A stretch of 7,512 bases of DNA from Hoskinsella mucinilytica. GTDB taxonomy: Bacteria > Bacillota_I > Bacilli_A > Erysipelotrichales > Erysipelotrichaceae. Location: the NCBI RefSeq assembly GCF_045223415.1, contig NZ_JBEQZJ010000077.1, positions 1 to 7,512 on the forward strand, given 5' to 3'. The notes beneath the pieces were generated by a model. The model searched no databases. It saw nothing but the letters and a program-made list of their open reading frames with translations, and was not told the origin of the DNA. The first letter of the stretch is position 1, and each line of letters opens with the position of its first letter. Both the position numbers and the translations under genes were made by a program. Shown piece by piece: positions 1 to 5,678 of the stretch.

Positions 1-1
1 A

Positions 2-187
2 TTATTAGGTAAACAACAAGAAAAATATCAACTTTTAGAAAAAATTATCCAAAATAAATATGGAAAGAATGAAAGAAAATGGCTAAGAACATTAAATCAA
101 GTGCAATTAGATCATATCACTGATTTCATTTTTGATTATGATTCTATCGAAGAATTAAAAGTAGCCATTGAACAAATAGGTAACTAG
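2..187 (+). CDS. 3' end of a gene, Rpn/PD-(D/E)XK transposase-like C-terminal tail (partial)
   Basis: An open frame enters from the left edge and ends at a TAG stop, giving the last 61 residues of a protein. The segment runs from a lysine/glutamine-rich helix (KQQEKYQLLEKIIQNKYG) through WLRTLNQVQLDHI to FDYDSIEELKVAIEQIGN. A helix followed by a K/R-F/Y-G motif, then a 'leucine-x-x-Q-L-x-x-I' helix and a 'D-S-I-E-E-L' end, is the pattern of the short DUF4351-type tail found on many Rpn-family or PD-(D/E)XK transposase-like nucleases. The catalytic domain would lie outside the window, so the family is inferred from the tail alone. The same tail recurs in decayed form about 260 bases downstream, which supports this being real protein sequence and a multi-copy element. 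It could instead be the end of an unrelated helical protein. Confidence 0.6.
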   Translation, partial: LLGKQQEKYQLLEKIIQNKYGKNERKWLRTLNQVQLDHITDFIFDYDSIEELKVAIEQIGN

Positions 188-225
188 TATGTCGTATTCT
201 TATTAAAGAAAGGGCAGTGAAAGTG

Positions 226-446
226 ATGATCAAAAAATATGAGGAACTGAGGAAAAATAAAGATTTGCGATATCACATGAAATATAATAAAGAAAAAGTG
301 TGTAAAAGATAAAATAACATGATTAAAAACTTGATTAAAAACTTGATTAAAAACTTTTAATCAAACACAATGAAATCATATGACAGATTTTGTATTTCGA
401 TCCTATTGAGTCATTAAGATAACTACTAAACTAAACAGATAACTTA
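226..446 (+). pseudogene. Decayed second copy of the upstream gene's 3' end
   Basis: Positions 344-397 align without gaps to 80-133 of the upstream gene. By hand count about 39 of 54 bases match. Read in that frame the copy gives stop-LKTFNQTQ-stop-NHMTDFVF, against WLRTLNQVQLDHITDFIF upstream. Near 398 the frame shifts and 399-443 reads DPIESLR-stop-LLN, against DSIEELKVAIE. The copy therefore carries several stops, a frameshift and an internal 12-bp repeat expansion and cannot make protein. A 28-codon open frame at 226-312 (MIKKYEELRKNKD...) precedes it. It contains a KYNKEK stretch faintly like KYGKNE of the intact copy, has only a weak ribosome site, and is more likely part of the remnant than a gene. 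The left boundary is uncertain; the well-aligned part is 344-446. Confidence 0.6.
321..356. repeat. Three exact tandem copies of a 12-bp unit
   Basis: GATTAAAAACTT occurs three times head to tail at 321-332, 333-344 and 345-356. The last copy runs into TTAATC, so GATTAAAA (345-352) and TTTTAATC (355-362) form a perfect 8-bp inverted repeat with a 2-base centre. The unit corresponds to the TGG-CTA-AGA-ACA codons of the intact upstream gene, which occur there only once. It therefore most simply arose by slippage expansion inside the decayed copy. Confidence 0.85.
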
Positions 447-491
447 TAGTAAAAACAAAGAGAATTCAAATTGAAATGAATTCTCTTTGTT
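446..491 (-). terminator. Rho-independent terminator of the ABC transporter operon
   Basis: A perfect 15-bp stem (454-468 with 477-491, AACAAAGAGAATTCA against its complement) has an 8-base loop. On the minus strand the stem is followed directly by a run of five T (451-455 on the plus strand, partly inside the stem base). It begins about 30 bases after the stop of the ATPase gene, the expected place for the end of that operon. The plus-strand side lacks an immediate T-run, so it probably acts in one direction only. Confidence 0.85.
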
Positions 492-521
492 ATATCTTAT
501 CATGATTTTTTGATATAAGTC

Positions 522-1187
522 TTAGCCTGCATAAATAAGCTTACCTTTATTCATACCGAACACCTCATCAGTATTCTTCGTTATTTTTTTTGAATGTGTT
601 ACTATGATTACACACTTATTTTGTTCATGAGCCAAATTTTCTAGAATTTTGATGATTTCATCCTCGGTTTCATGATCCAAATTACCTGTAGGCTCATCAG
701 CTAAAATAAGATCAGGGTCATGTGACAAAGCTCGTGCGATACCGATACGTTGTTGTTCCCCACCAGATAGCTTCAGTACCTTACGATGAGCAGTTTCTTC
801 ATTGATACCTACACTTTTTAATAGATTTAAAATATATGTTTTATCACCACGATGCTCTGCTTTACTGATAGACATAGACAATTCAATATTTTCATATGCA
901 GTTTTATTTAATAGAAGATTATAGCCTTGAAAGATGACACCAATATTTCTTGCTCGATAATAATCACGGCTTATTTCACTAAGATCCTTTCCATCGTATA
1001 GAATCTTTCCTTCTGTGCATGCATCCAAACCGGAAAGTAAAGACAGAAAGGTTGTTTTACCTGAACCTGATTTACCGATGATGCTATAGAGTTTTCCTTT
1101 TTCAAAATCAAGACTGATATCCTTCAAGACAGGATGCGTTGTATTCTCATATATATAACTAACATGTTGAACTGATAATATAGACAT
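522..1187 (-). CDS. ABC transporter ATP-binding protein (MacB/LolD/Vex type)
   Basis: This 221-residue protein is a complete nucleotide-binding domain that hydrolyses ATP on the cytoplasmic face to drive the permease encoded just upstream. All motifs are intact: Walker A GKSGSGKTT at 38-46, Q-loop Gln87 in GVIFQ, signature LSGGEQQR at 140-147, Walker B LILADEP at 160-166 with catalytic Glu165, D-loop GNLD at 168-171, and switch His198 in VTHS. LSGGEQQR with ADEPTGNLD is typical of the MacB/LolD/FtsE-type exporter ATPases, and the length is normal for that group. The start is fixed by TAAGGAGG seven bases upstream. That ribosome site overlaps the stop codon of the permease gene, so the two are probably translationally coupled. 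The substrate cannot be read from the ATPase. Pneumococcal VexP2 is the best-known counterpart of such a layout. Confidence 0.95.
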   Translation of the reverse strand: MSILSVQHVSYIYENTTHPVLKDISLDFEKGKLYSIIGKSGSGKTTFLSLLSGLDACTEGKILYDGKDLSEISRDYYRARNIGVIFQGYNLLLNKTAYENIELSMSISKAEHRGDKTYILNLLKSVGINEETAHRKVLKLSGGEQQRIGIARALSHDPDLILADEPTGNLDHETEDEIIKILENLAHEQNKCVIIVTHSKKITKNTDEVFGMNKGKLIYAG

Positions 1188-1199
1188 TTTATTTCCTCC

Positions 1200-2555
1200 T
1201 TAATTACGCTCACGCAATATACGCATTGGTTCAAATTTCATAGCATAGAATGAGCTAACCGCACTTGCTAATACTACTAATAGCACAGCGATTATACCAA
1301 GTTGTGCTACTGTAGTTGCACTTAGTACTGCATTGATATGTGTAATTGGGGCATTGTCTGTTGCAAGACCACCCATAACGGAGCTACCTGTATTCATAAC
1401 ATTACCACCAGTTTGTGAAGCAAGTTTATTCGCAAGCATCATGTTAGTGACAGGCTGAGCAATTAGGCTACCAATCAAAAGGCCTACCACTAAACACACG
1501 ATCATGATCATCATGGATTCTAATAACATCTGTAATACAATGCTACTCTTTTTCATGCCCATGGCACGTAAGACACCAATTTCATATTTTCTTTCTCTGA
1601 TAGCTAACATAGATAATAGTAGAAGAATGGTAGTTCCTAAAACCAATACTACTACAAGGAAAATATTGGCGATACCGGTCATTTGTTCGATTGGTTTAAT
1701 AAACGCATGATAAGCAATATCATCAGTTTTCACATTGTAATATTCAGAAAGACCTGCTTGAGTTGCATCTTTTTTGAAGGCATCTAGATCCTTTGGATTG
1801 GAAAGGAAGAATGTTCCTTGTAAAAGAGGTTTATATGCATAATCCTCGTTGACAAGATTGTCTGTTTTGGTAAACACATCACCATAGGCATTGCTATCCT
1901 CATTGTGATAAATACCGCTGATTTTAAAAGTCATTTCTTTTAATACTTTACCACTTGGATTCTTATCGTGAATATCTTTCGCTTGAAAGCTATCACCGAC
2001 TTTTAAATTATTCAGTTTTGCCAATTCATCAGATATCAATGCTTCATCGGAAGCTTCAGGATAAGTTCCTTCACTTAGCTGTGCTTGTCTGTTTTGAAAT
2101 ATTTTGGCATTTTTTACATTGTCAAATCCGTTGATATATATAGAAGGAATACGGGCTCTTTCCAATGGTTCTCCGGCACGTTGCAATTCTGTATAGCGCT
2201 TATCAACGGGCTGTTTGAATTTTAATTGATCAGCAACTGCTTCCATGGTTGCTGCGTATTCAACCTTTTTGATATATTTAGACTGAGCCATTTTTCTAAC
2301 GGTATCATTAGAAATACCGGGTATAAGGAAGGAATCATTACGTTCCATCGCTTGAGAAACTTTTTGATAATCTTGTTCGATAAAGACCTGTGTGCTTAAT
2401 TGACTTTTATAGTCATTTGCTATGGTTGCTGTATTGTCACGAACGATAATAGCGACACAACTCATCGTGATAACCAACAGGAAAATCACTGCAATCATTA
2501 GATTTCTTCCAGCATTCTGAAAGATATTTTTAAACGCATTTTTCAATATATACAT
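1200..2555 (-). CDS. ABC transporter permease, FtsX/MacB fold, Vex-like
   Basis: This 451-residue membrane protein is the partner of the adjacent ATPase. The topology is that of MacB-fold permeases: one N-terminal helix (about 18-38), a large external domain (about 39-295), then helices at about 297-319, 346-368 and 416-438. The cytoplasmic coupling segment RERKYEIGVLRAMGM (320-334) is the family hallmark. Between the third and fourth helices lies an unusually long Gly/Ser/Thr/Asn-rich external loop (369-415). From memory of the family, such a loop and the overall length match pneumococcal Vexp1/Vexp3 rather than classical MacB. Vex has two permeases, whereas only one is present here, so a homodimer is inferred. 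The ATG is preceded by GAGGT (2563-2567 on the plus strand) at seven bases. Proteins of this fold act as mechanotransmitting exporters of peptides, drugs or lipoproteins, or as envelope-stress devices; the substrate is unknown. Confidence 0.93.
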   Translation of the reverse strand: MYILKNAFKNIFQNAGRNLMIAVIFLLVITMSCVAIIVRDNTATIANDYKSQLSTQVFIEQDYQKVSQAMERNDSFLIPGISNDTVRKMAQSKYIKKVEYAATMEAVADQLKFKQPVDKRYTELQRAGEPLERARIPSIYINGFDNVKNAKIFQNRQAQLSEGTYPEASDEALISDELAKLNNLKVGDSFQAKDIHDKNPSGKVLKEMTFKISGIYHNEDSNAYGDVFTKTDNLVNEDYAYKPLLQGTFFLSNPKDLDAFKKDATQAGLSEYYNVKTDDIAYHAFIKPIEQMTGIANIFLVVVLVLGTTILLLLSMLAIRERKYEIGVLRAMGMKKSSIVLQMLLESMMIMIVCLVVGLLIGSLIAQPVTNMMLANKLASQTGGNVMNTGSSVMGGLATDNAPITHINAVLSATTVAQLGIIAVLLVVLASAVSSFYAMKFEPMRILRERN

Positions 2556-2587
2556 CTTTTTTACCTCGCTTTTCTAGTTGCAACGTC

Positions 2588-2620
2588 ATCATAACACAAG
2601 GAATGTTAATTTTAAGGCAA
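2588..2620 (-). promoter_or_regulatory. Promoter of the ABC transporter operon
   Basis: On the minus strand an extended -10 element, TGT-TATGAT, has its hexamer at 2588-2593 and leads to a start near 2581, about 26 bases before the permease ATG. TTGCCT (2615-2620) lies 21 bases upstream of the -10, which is too far for an unaided -35. At 17 bases the hexamer is the poor CTTAAA (2611-2616). A good -10 with a poor or misplaced -35 inside an operator is typical of activator-dependent promoters. Confidence 0.6.
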
Positions 2621-2644
2621 GGTCTTGATTTAAAATTAACATTC
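2601..2644. promoter_or_regulatory. Shared operator: 44-bp dyad between divergent promoters
   Basis: GAATGTTAATTTTAA (2601-2615) and its exact complement (2630-2644) form a 15-bp inverted repeat with 14 bases between. A concentric CAAG/CTTG pair lies at 2618-2621 and 2624-2627, so the dyad is centred at 2622.5. It covers the -35 regions of both divergent promoters. The neighbouring OmpR-type response regulator is the obvious candidate to bind it (inference). OmpR-family proteins more often use direct repeats, so an inverted site is slightly unusual. It is unlikely to be a terminator, because no gene ends here and no T-run follows the stem. Confidence 0.7.
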
Positions 2645-2657
2645 AATATACTATAAT
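2625..2657 (+). promoter_or_regulatory. Promoter of the two-component system genes
   Basis: A consensus TATAAT (2652-2657) predicts a start near 2664, about 34 bases before the response regulator ATG. TTGATT (2625-2630) lies 21 bases upstream, and the hexamer at normal 17-base spacing is TTTAAA (2629-2634). As in the opposite promoter, the -35 region is occupied by the dyad, which suggests regulated, probably autoregulated, expression. Confidence 0.6.
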
Positions 2658-2672
2658 GTTCACGTAGAACAT
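2656..2672. promoter_or_regulatory. Small dyad over the predicted start site
   Basis: ATGTTC-ACGTA-GAACAT is a 6-bp inverted repeat with a 5-base spacer centred on 2664, exactly where transcription from the TATAAT box should begin. It could be a repressor site or a small 5' hairpin. The half-site order GTTC...GAAC is opposite to the Bacillus LexA box, so an SOS site is not claimed. Confidence 0.35.
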
Positions 2673-2697
2673 CGTGATTGACAGGAAGGATGATAAA

Positions 2698-3366
2698 ATG
2701 AGAATATTGGTTGTAGAAGATAATGAAGAATTATCTGTGTTAATGATAGAGCAGTTAACAAAATTTGGTTTTGTCTGTGATGGTGCAAATAATGGAGAAA
2801 TCGCAGATCAGAAAATGTATGATAACGCATATGATGCTGCACTACTTGATTTAAATCTTCCGGATACTGATGGTTTTGATCTTTTAAAGCATTGGCGAGA
2901 TAAAGAAATAGAAACCCCTGTTTTGATTGTTACAGCACGTGATGATATTGATGAAAGAGTAAAAGGGTTGCAACTTGGTGGAGATGATTATATTACAAAG
3001 CCATTTGAATTTAAAGAATTAAATGCACGAATACAAGCGGTCATCCGTCGCTTTCGTGGTAGACCGACAGCAGATATCAGAGTAGAAGGGCTAGTCATAG
3101 ATCCTGCTTCTAGAAGTGTGACTCTAGAAAATCAAAAAATACTTCTATCACCAAAAGAATATGATATTCTCGAGTATATTGCCAGTCAACACCCTAGAGT
3201 GATATCTAATTATGAAATTGCAGAGCATGTATATGATGAAGACTTTGACCCATTCTCCGGAGTAATACGTGTTCATATGGCGAGTATTCGTAAAAAGTTA
3301 TTGATGGATGGAAAATCTCTACTTCATAATGAAAAAGGAAAAGGGTATTACTTATGTCGTCCATAA
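2698..3366 (+). CDS. OmpR-family response regulator
   Basis: This is a 222-residue cytoplasmic DNA-binding regulator phosphorylated by the kinase encoded next to it. The receiver domain (1 to about 118) has the acidic pair Glu7-Asp8, phospho-acceptor Asp51 in LLDLNLPD, Thr79 in VTAR and Lys101 in TKPF. A winged-helix output domain follows (about 125-222), including the LSPKEYDILEYI start and RVHMASIRKKL recognition region. A longer reading frame opens at a GTG (2674), but AAGGA (2686-2690) sits seven bases before the ATG at 2698, and the protein then begins with the classical MRILVVEDN. The gene overlaps the kinase gene by 13 bases. Position next to a Vex-like exporter suggests a VncR-like role. 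Its likely target is the dyad just upstream, controlling both divergent transcripts, but this is inferred from position only. Confidence 0.95.
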   Translation: MRILVVEDNEELSVLMIEQLTKFGFVCDGANNGEIADQKMYDNAYDAALLDLNLPDTDGFDLLKHWRDKEIETPVLIVTARDDIDERVKGLQLGGDDYITKPFEFKELNARIQAVIRRFRGRPTADIRVEGLVIDPASRSVTLENQKILLSPKEYDILEYIASQHPRVISNYEIAEHVYDEDFDPFSGVIRVHMASIRKKLLMDGKSLLHNEKGKGYYLCRP

Positions 3367-4394
3367 ATAAGAAAAAATATATGTTGATTGCATGTTATGT
3401 CATTATTCTAACCTTTGCGATATTGTTGTGTTTTTTCTTCTTTTTCAGTAAATCAAATGCAGATATAAATAGCATACCTCAAGTTTTGTATTCTGCGAAA
3501 TACAATAGTGAAATCATATCTATGAATTCTATATCGTCACAACAACTTTATGAGTATTTCAGAACATCTCTTTTTCAATATTTGCCTTTATTGATTGCAA
3601 CAATTTGTTTTATTATTTTGATCTTATCTTGTATTCTGCTTTGTTGTATCAAGCACTTAGATAAGAAGCAGGAACAAAAAATAGCACAGGATCTACTTCA
3701 TGTGGGAGAGGAAGAGGTTGATCGTATGGAAGAAGCTTTCCCTAGTGAATACGCACGAATCAATCAAAAGCTTTCCGCATATGATGAAGATCAGCGTAGA
3801 CTTCATTCTTATATCGCACATGAACAAAAAAATCTCATTATGCTTATCAAAGGCAAAATCAGCTCAGGCTATGACATTAGCAAAGATATGGATGCCATGT
3901 CACACTCCATTGATGATATTTTGGCTTTATCTGCCCATAAAAACTCACAGAAAAGCATTTGTAATTTGGCTTTGATTGCTGCAGAGGAATATGATAGTTA
4001 TCATGCGATATATGACCAATTATATTTTGATTTTGATGAAGAAGCAAATTATACCATCCTTGGCAGAGAACAATGGTTGAAAAGAGCACTAGATAATTTA
4101 ATTGAGAATGCAATAAAATATGGGAATCAAAAAGAAATCAATATTTATCTAAAACAAAAGTATCACAGTGTTTTGATATATGTTGAGGATCATGGAAAAG
4201 GAATTAGTGAAGAAGAACAAGAGCGTATCTTTGATTACGCTTACCGTATCCATCCACAAAAGCTAGATGGATATGGTATCGGACTAAGCTTGGTATCTCA
4301 TGTATGTGATCTATGCGATGGCTTTATTCGTGTAATAAGTGAAGTGGACAAAGGTAGTACCTTTATACTTTCTTTTCCCTCTATTAGTGATTAG
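3354..4394 (+). CDS. Sensor histidine kinase, small extracellular sensor type
   Basis: This 346-residue membrane kinase has two helices (about 9-31 and 76-98) enclosing only about 43 external residues, so it is likely to sense within the membrane or with the help of the exporter. The juxtamembrane part and dimerisation helix carry the H-box IAHEQKN with phosphorylated His156. In place of the usual H-E-L-R/K-T-P it has H-E-Q-K-N-L, a variant I associate with VncS-type kinases. The ATP-binding domain is complete: N-box DNLIENAIKYG (247-257, Asn252), G1 box DHGKGIS (279-285), F-box IFDYAYR (292-298) and G2 box GYGIGLSL (306-313). The start overlaps the end of the regulator gene, with AAGGG (3341-3345) eight bases upstream, so translation is probably coupled. 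The next ATG (3380) would remove little. Neighbours point to control of the divergent ABC exporter. Confidence 0.93.
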   Translation: MSSINKKKYMLIACYVIILTFAILLCFFFFFSKSNADINSIPQVLYSAKYNSEIISMNSISSQQLYEYFRTSLFQYLPLLIATICFIILILSCILLCCIKHLDKKQEQKIAQDLLHVGEEEVDRMEEAFPSEYARINQKLSAYDEDQRRLHSYIAHEQKNLIMLIKGKISSGYDISKDMDAMSHSIDDILALSAHKNSQKSICNLALIAAEEYDSYHAIYDQLYFDFDEEANYTILGREQWLKRALDNLIENAIKYGNQKEINIYLKQKYHSVLIYVEDHGKGISEEEQERIFDYAYRIHPQKLDGYGIGLSLVSHVCDLCDGFIRVISEVDKGSTFILSFPSISD

Positions 4395-4405
4395 ACCCAT
4401 CATGT

Positions 4406-4455
4406 AAAAAAACAGTCGATATTGAGATAGATATTTTCTCTTAATCGGCTGTTTT
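4406..4455. terminator. Bidirectional terminator between converging genes
   Basis: AAAACAGTCGAT (4409-4420) pairs with ATCGGCTGTTTT (4444-4455) across 12 positions, with a single T·G wobble in the plus-strand RNA (a C·A mismatch in the minus-strand RNA). An inner GAGA/TCTC pair lies in the loop. T-runs flank both sides: TTTT ending at 4455 on the plus strand and seven T on the minus strand (A-run 4406-4412). It follows the kinase stop by about 12 bases. The right arm contains the last four codons and stop region of the FUSC gene, so one element serves both operons. Confidence 0.8.
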
Positions 4456-5520
4456 CTTATGTTGGATGATTTGTATTTTGGGATAGTATTCCATTGCTTT
4501 TCTTTTCCATGGATGATCATCTGCCAAAGCCGTTTCCACACTCCATCGTTTTAAATGAAAGGCTGCTCTGGCAATACTGGCTAGCATATAAATCATCATA
4601 ACGATGACAATACCAAGTAATAGACAAAAAACTCTATTTTCAATCGCTGTTTTGGTATCCAATATCACCAAAGAAGCGTTTAAAGCAGATATGGCATTAA
4701 TGACTTGTTTATATTTATATTCCGGTAAAAAGAAACCGATATACCCTAGAAACATGATTACGAACATTGCATATTGTTGGGGTATTATATATTGAAAGAA
4801 AATAAAGAATAAGACAACTCCTACTAGGGTACCAAGAAAACGATGACGAATACGTTCCAATGTTTCACAGAATTCTAATTGTGTTAATGACATTACAACG
4901 ATGCTGATCCATAATGGCTTGGATAGGTGTAAAACAGAAGCTATGAACATAGCAATACTAATGCCCAATGACATACGCAATATATAACTATGATGCTGTT
5001 TGCTACGTTGAAACTGTTGCTTGAAATTACAACCGTTTTTACCAAACCCTTTTCTTTTCCAATGGATGAGAATACAAAGACTAACCAAACAAGCACCAAA
5101 ACAAACGCAAGCTATTCGTCCATTGAATTGAGCCCAAGGAACTGCAGTTGATTGTGAAAATACAAAACAAAGTAGGAAAGATATATTTGCTTTGATTTCC
5201 ATTGGCTCACTGATCAATGATAGCAACCAAACAAGAAAGCAAAAATTGATAAGGAAAGCTAGAAACGGATTCCATAATGCACTCTGTGCAACAATACCTC
5301 CACCAATATAAAGGATCAATACAATGAGACTCATCGTTAATGGTCGTATACCAAGATCACAAGTTGGAAGCATGGTAAACCCTACACCAAGTGCGACTGC
5401 AGTTAAGGTGTTTTCTACATGGAACATCATTTGAAATAAAAAAACAAATCCTACGTTAATCATAAATCTAAATGCATTATAGAGTGCTTGTTTAGCAAAT
5501 GATTGACTGTTTTTTAGCAT
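4441..5520 (-). CDS. Short FUSC-family membrane protein, putative exporter
   Basis: This 359-residue polytopic protein is almost entirely hydrophobic helices. Two half-modules are visible: an N-terminal set (about 20-155) and a second set (about 180-320) separated by a basic cytoplasmic stretch (WKRKGFGKNGCNFKQQFQRSKQ). The second half carries the FUSC_2-like pattern: LRMSLGISIAMFIAS, then KPLWISIVVMSLTQ, then ETLERIRHRFLGTLVG (219-234). Family members such as AaeB and YccS export aromatic acids or act in the envelope. Those are near twice this length with soluble domains, so this is a compact form. An in-frame ATG at 5541 would add seven residues, but the AGGAG site (5528-5532 on the plus strand) lies inside that extension, seven bases before the ATG at 5520, so the shorter start is chosen. 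Divergence from a MarR gene suggests ligand-induced efflux. The substrate is unknown. Confidence 0.82.
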   Translation of the reverse strand: MLKNSQSFAKQALYNAFRFMINVGFVFLFQMMFHVENTLTAVALGVGFTMLPTCDLGIRPLTMSLIVLILYIGGGIVAQSALWNPFLAFLINFCFLVWLLSLISEPMEIKANISFLLCFVFSQSTAVPWAQFNGRIACVCFGACLVSLCILIHWKRKGFGKNGCNFKQQFQRSKQHHSYILRMSLGISIAMFIASVLHLSKPLWISIVVMSLTQLEFCETLERIRHRFLGTLVGVVLFFIFFQYIIPQQYAMFVIMFLGYIGFFLPEYKYKQVINAISALNASLVILDTKTAIENRVFCLLLGIVIVMMIYMLASIARAAFHLKRWSVETALADDHPWKRKAMEYYPKIQIIQHKKTAD

Positions 5521-5547
5521 AATTTCACTCCTTTTTTTCATGACACC

Positions 5548-5576
5548 TTGCTTTTTGGTTTTAAGTAGGCTATGAT
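5548..5576 (+). promoter_or_regulatory. Promoter of the MarR gene
   Basis: TTGCTT (5548-5553) and TATGAT (5571-5576) are separated by exactly 17 bases and predict a start near 5583. The transcript would run into the 20-bp palindrome at about +19, so a protein bound there would act as a roadblock. This promoter lies inside the predicted 5' leader of the divergent FUSC transcript. Confidence 0.6.
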
Positions 5577-5600
5577 ATTTTTATAGTAAATAAATATAGA

Positions 5601-5620
5601 TAGTACATAATTATGTACTA
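5601..5620. promoter_or_regulatory. Perfect 20-bp palindromic operator, probably for MarR
   Basis: TAGTACATAA is followed immediately by its exact complement TTATGTACTA, with no spacer and no mismatch. A 16-20-bp AT-rich palindrome next to a marR gene is the standard MarR dimer target. It lies at the predicted start of the FUSC transcript and just downstream of the start of the marR transcript, so one bound dimer could silence both. I saw no second copy in the window. Confidence 0.8.
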
Positions 5621-5625
5621 ATTGT

Positions 5626-5653
5626 ATTTTAGCTGTTTTTGAGAATATGTCAA
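5626..5653 (-). promoter_or_regulatory. Promoter of the FUSC gene
   Basis: On the minus strand a consensus TTGACA (5648-5653) and TAAAAT (5626-5631) are separated by 16 bases, predicting a start near 5619 at the edge of the palindrome. The resulting leader is about 100 bases. The strong -35 suggests a promoter that is active unless repressed, in keeping with a MarR operator over its start. Confidence 0.65.
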
Positions 5654-5678
5654 TACCAAATGAAGAGGAGGAGCAATT

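Noticed and set aside
226..312. 28-codon frame starting MIKKYEELRKNKD
   Set aside because: Weak ribosome site, very lysine-rich, and directly joined to the decayed duplicate. Treated as part of that remnant rather than a gene.
321..362. CRISPR array
   Set aside because: The repeats are only 12 bp and directly adjacent, with no spacers and no cas genes.
1504..1710. Plus-strand open frame opposite the permease gene
   Set aside because: It is antisense to a well-supported transporter gene, has no ribosome site and no recognisable features.
2601..2644. Reading the 44-bp dyad as a terminator
   Set aside because: No gene ends nearby, no T-run follows the stem, and it lies between two promoters, so an operator fits better.
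2656..2672. LexA/SOS box
   Set aside because: The half-sites are in the order GTTC...GAAC, opposite to the GAAC...GTTC of Gram-positive LexA sites, and the genes are not repair genes.
2674..2697. GTG start extending the response regulator by eight residues
   Set aside because: The extension contains the ribosome site itself, and the protein begins naturally at MRILVVEDN from 2698.
3700..4113. Open frames in other phases inside the kinase gene
   Set aside because: They overlap the fully motif-supported histidine kinase and show no protein-like pattern of their own.
5521..5541. Upstream ATG adding seven residues to the FUSC protein
   Set aside because: The AGGAG site lies within this stretch at the correct distance from the ATG at 5520, so the upstream ATG is unlikely to be used.
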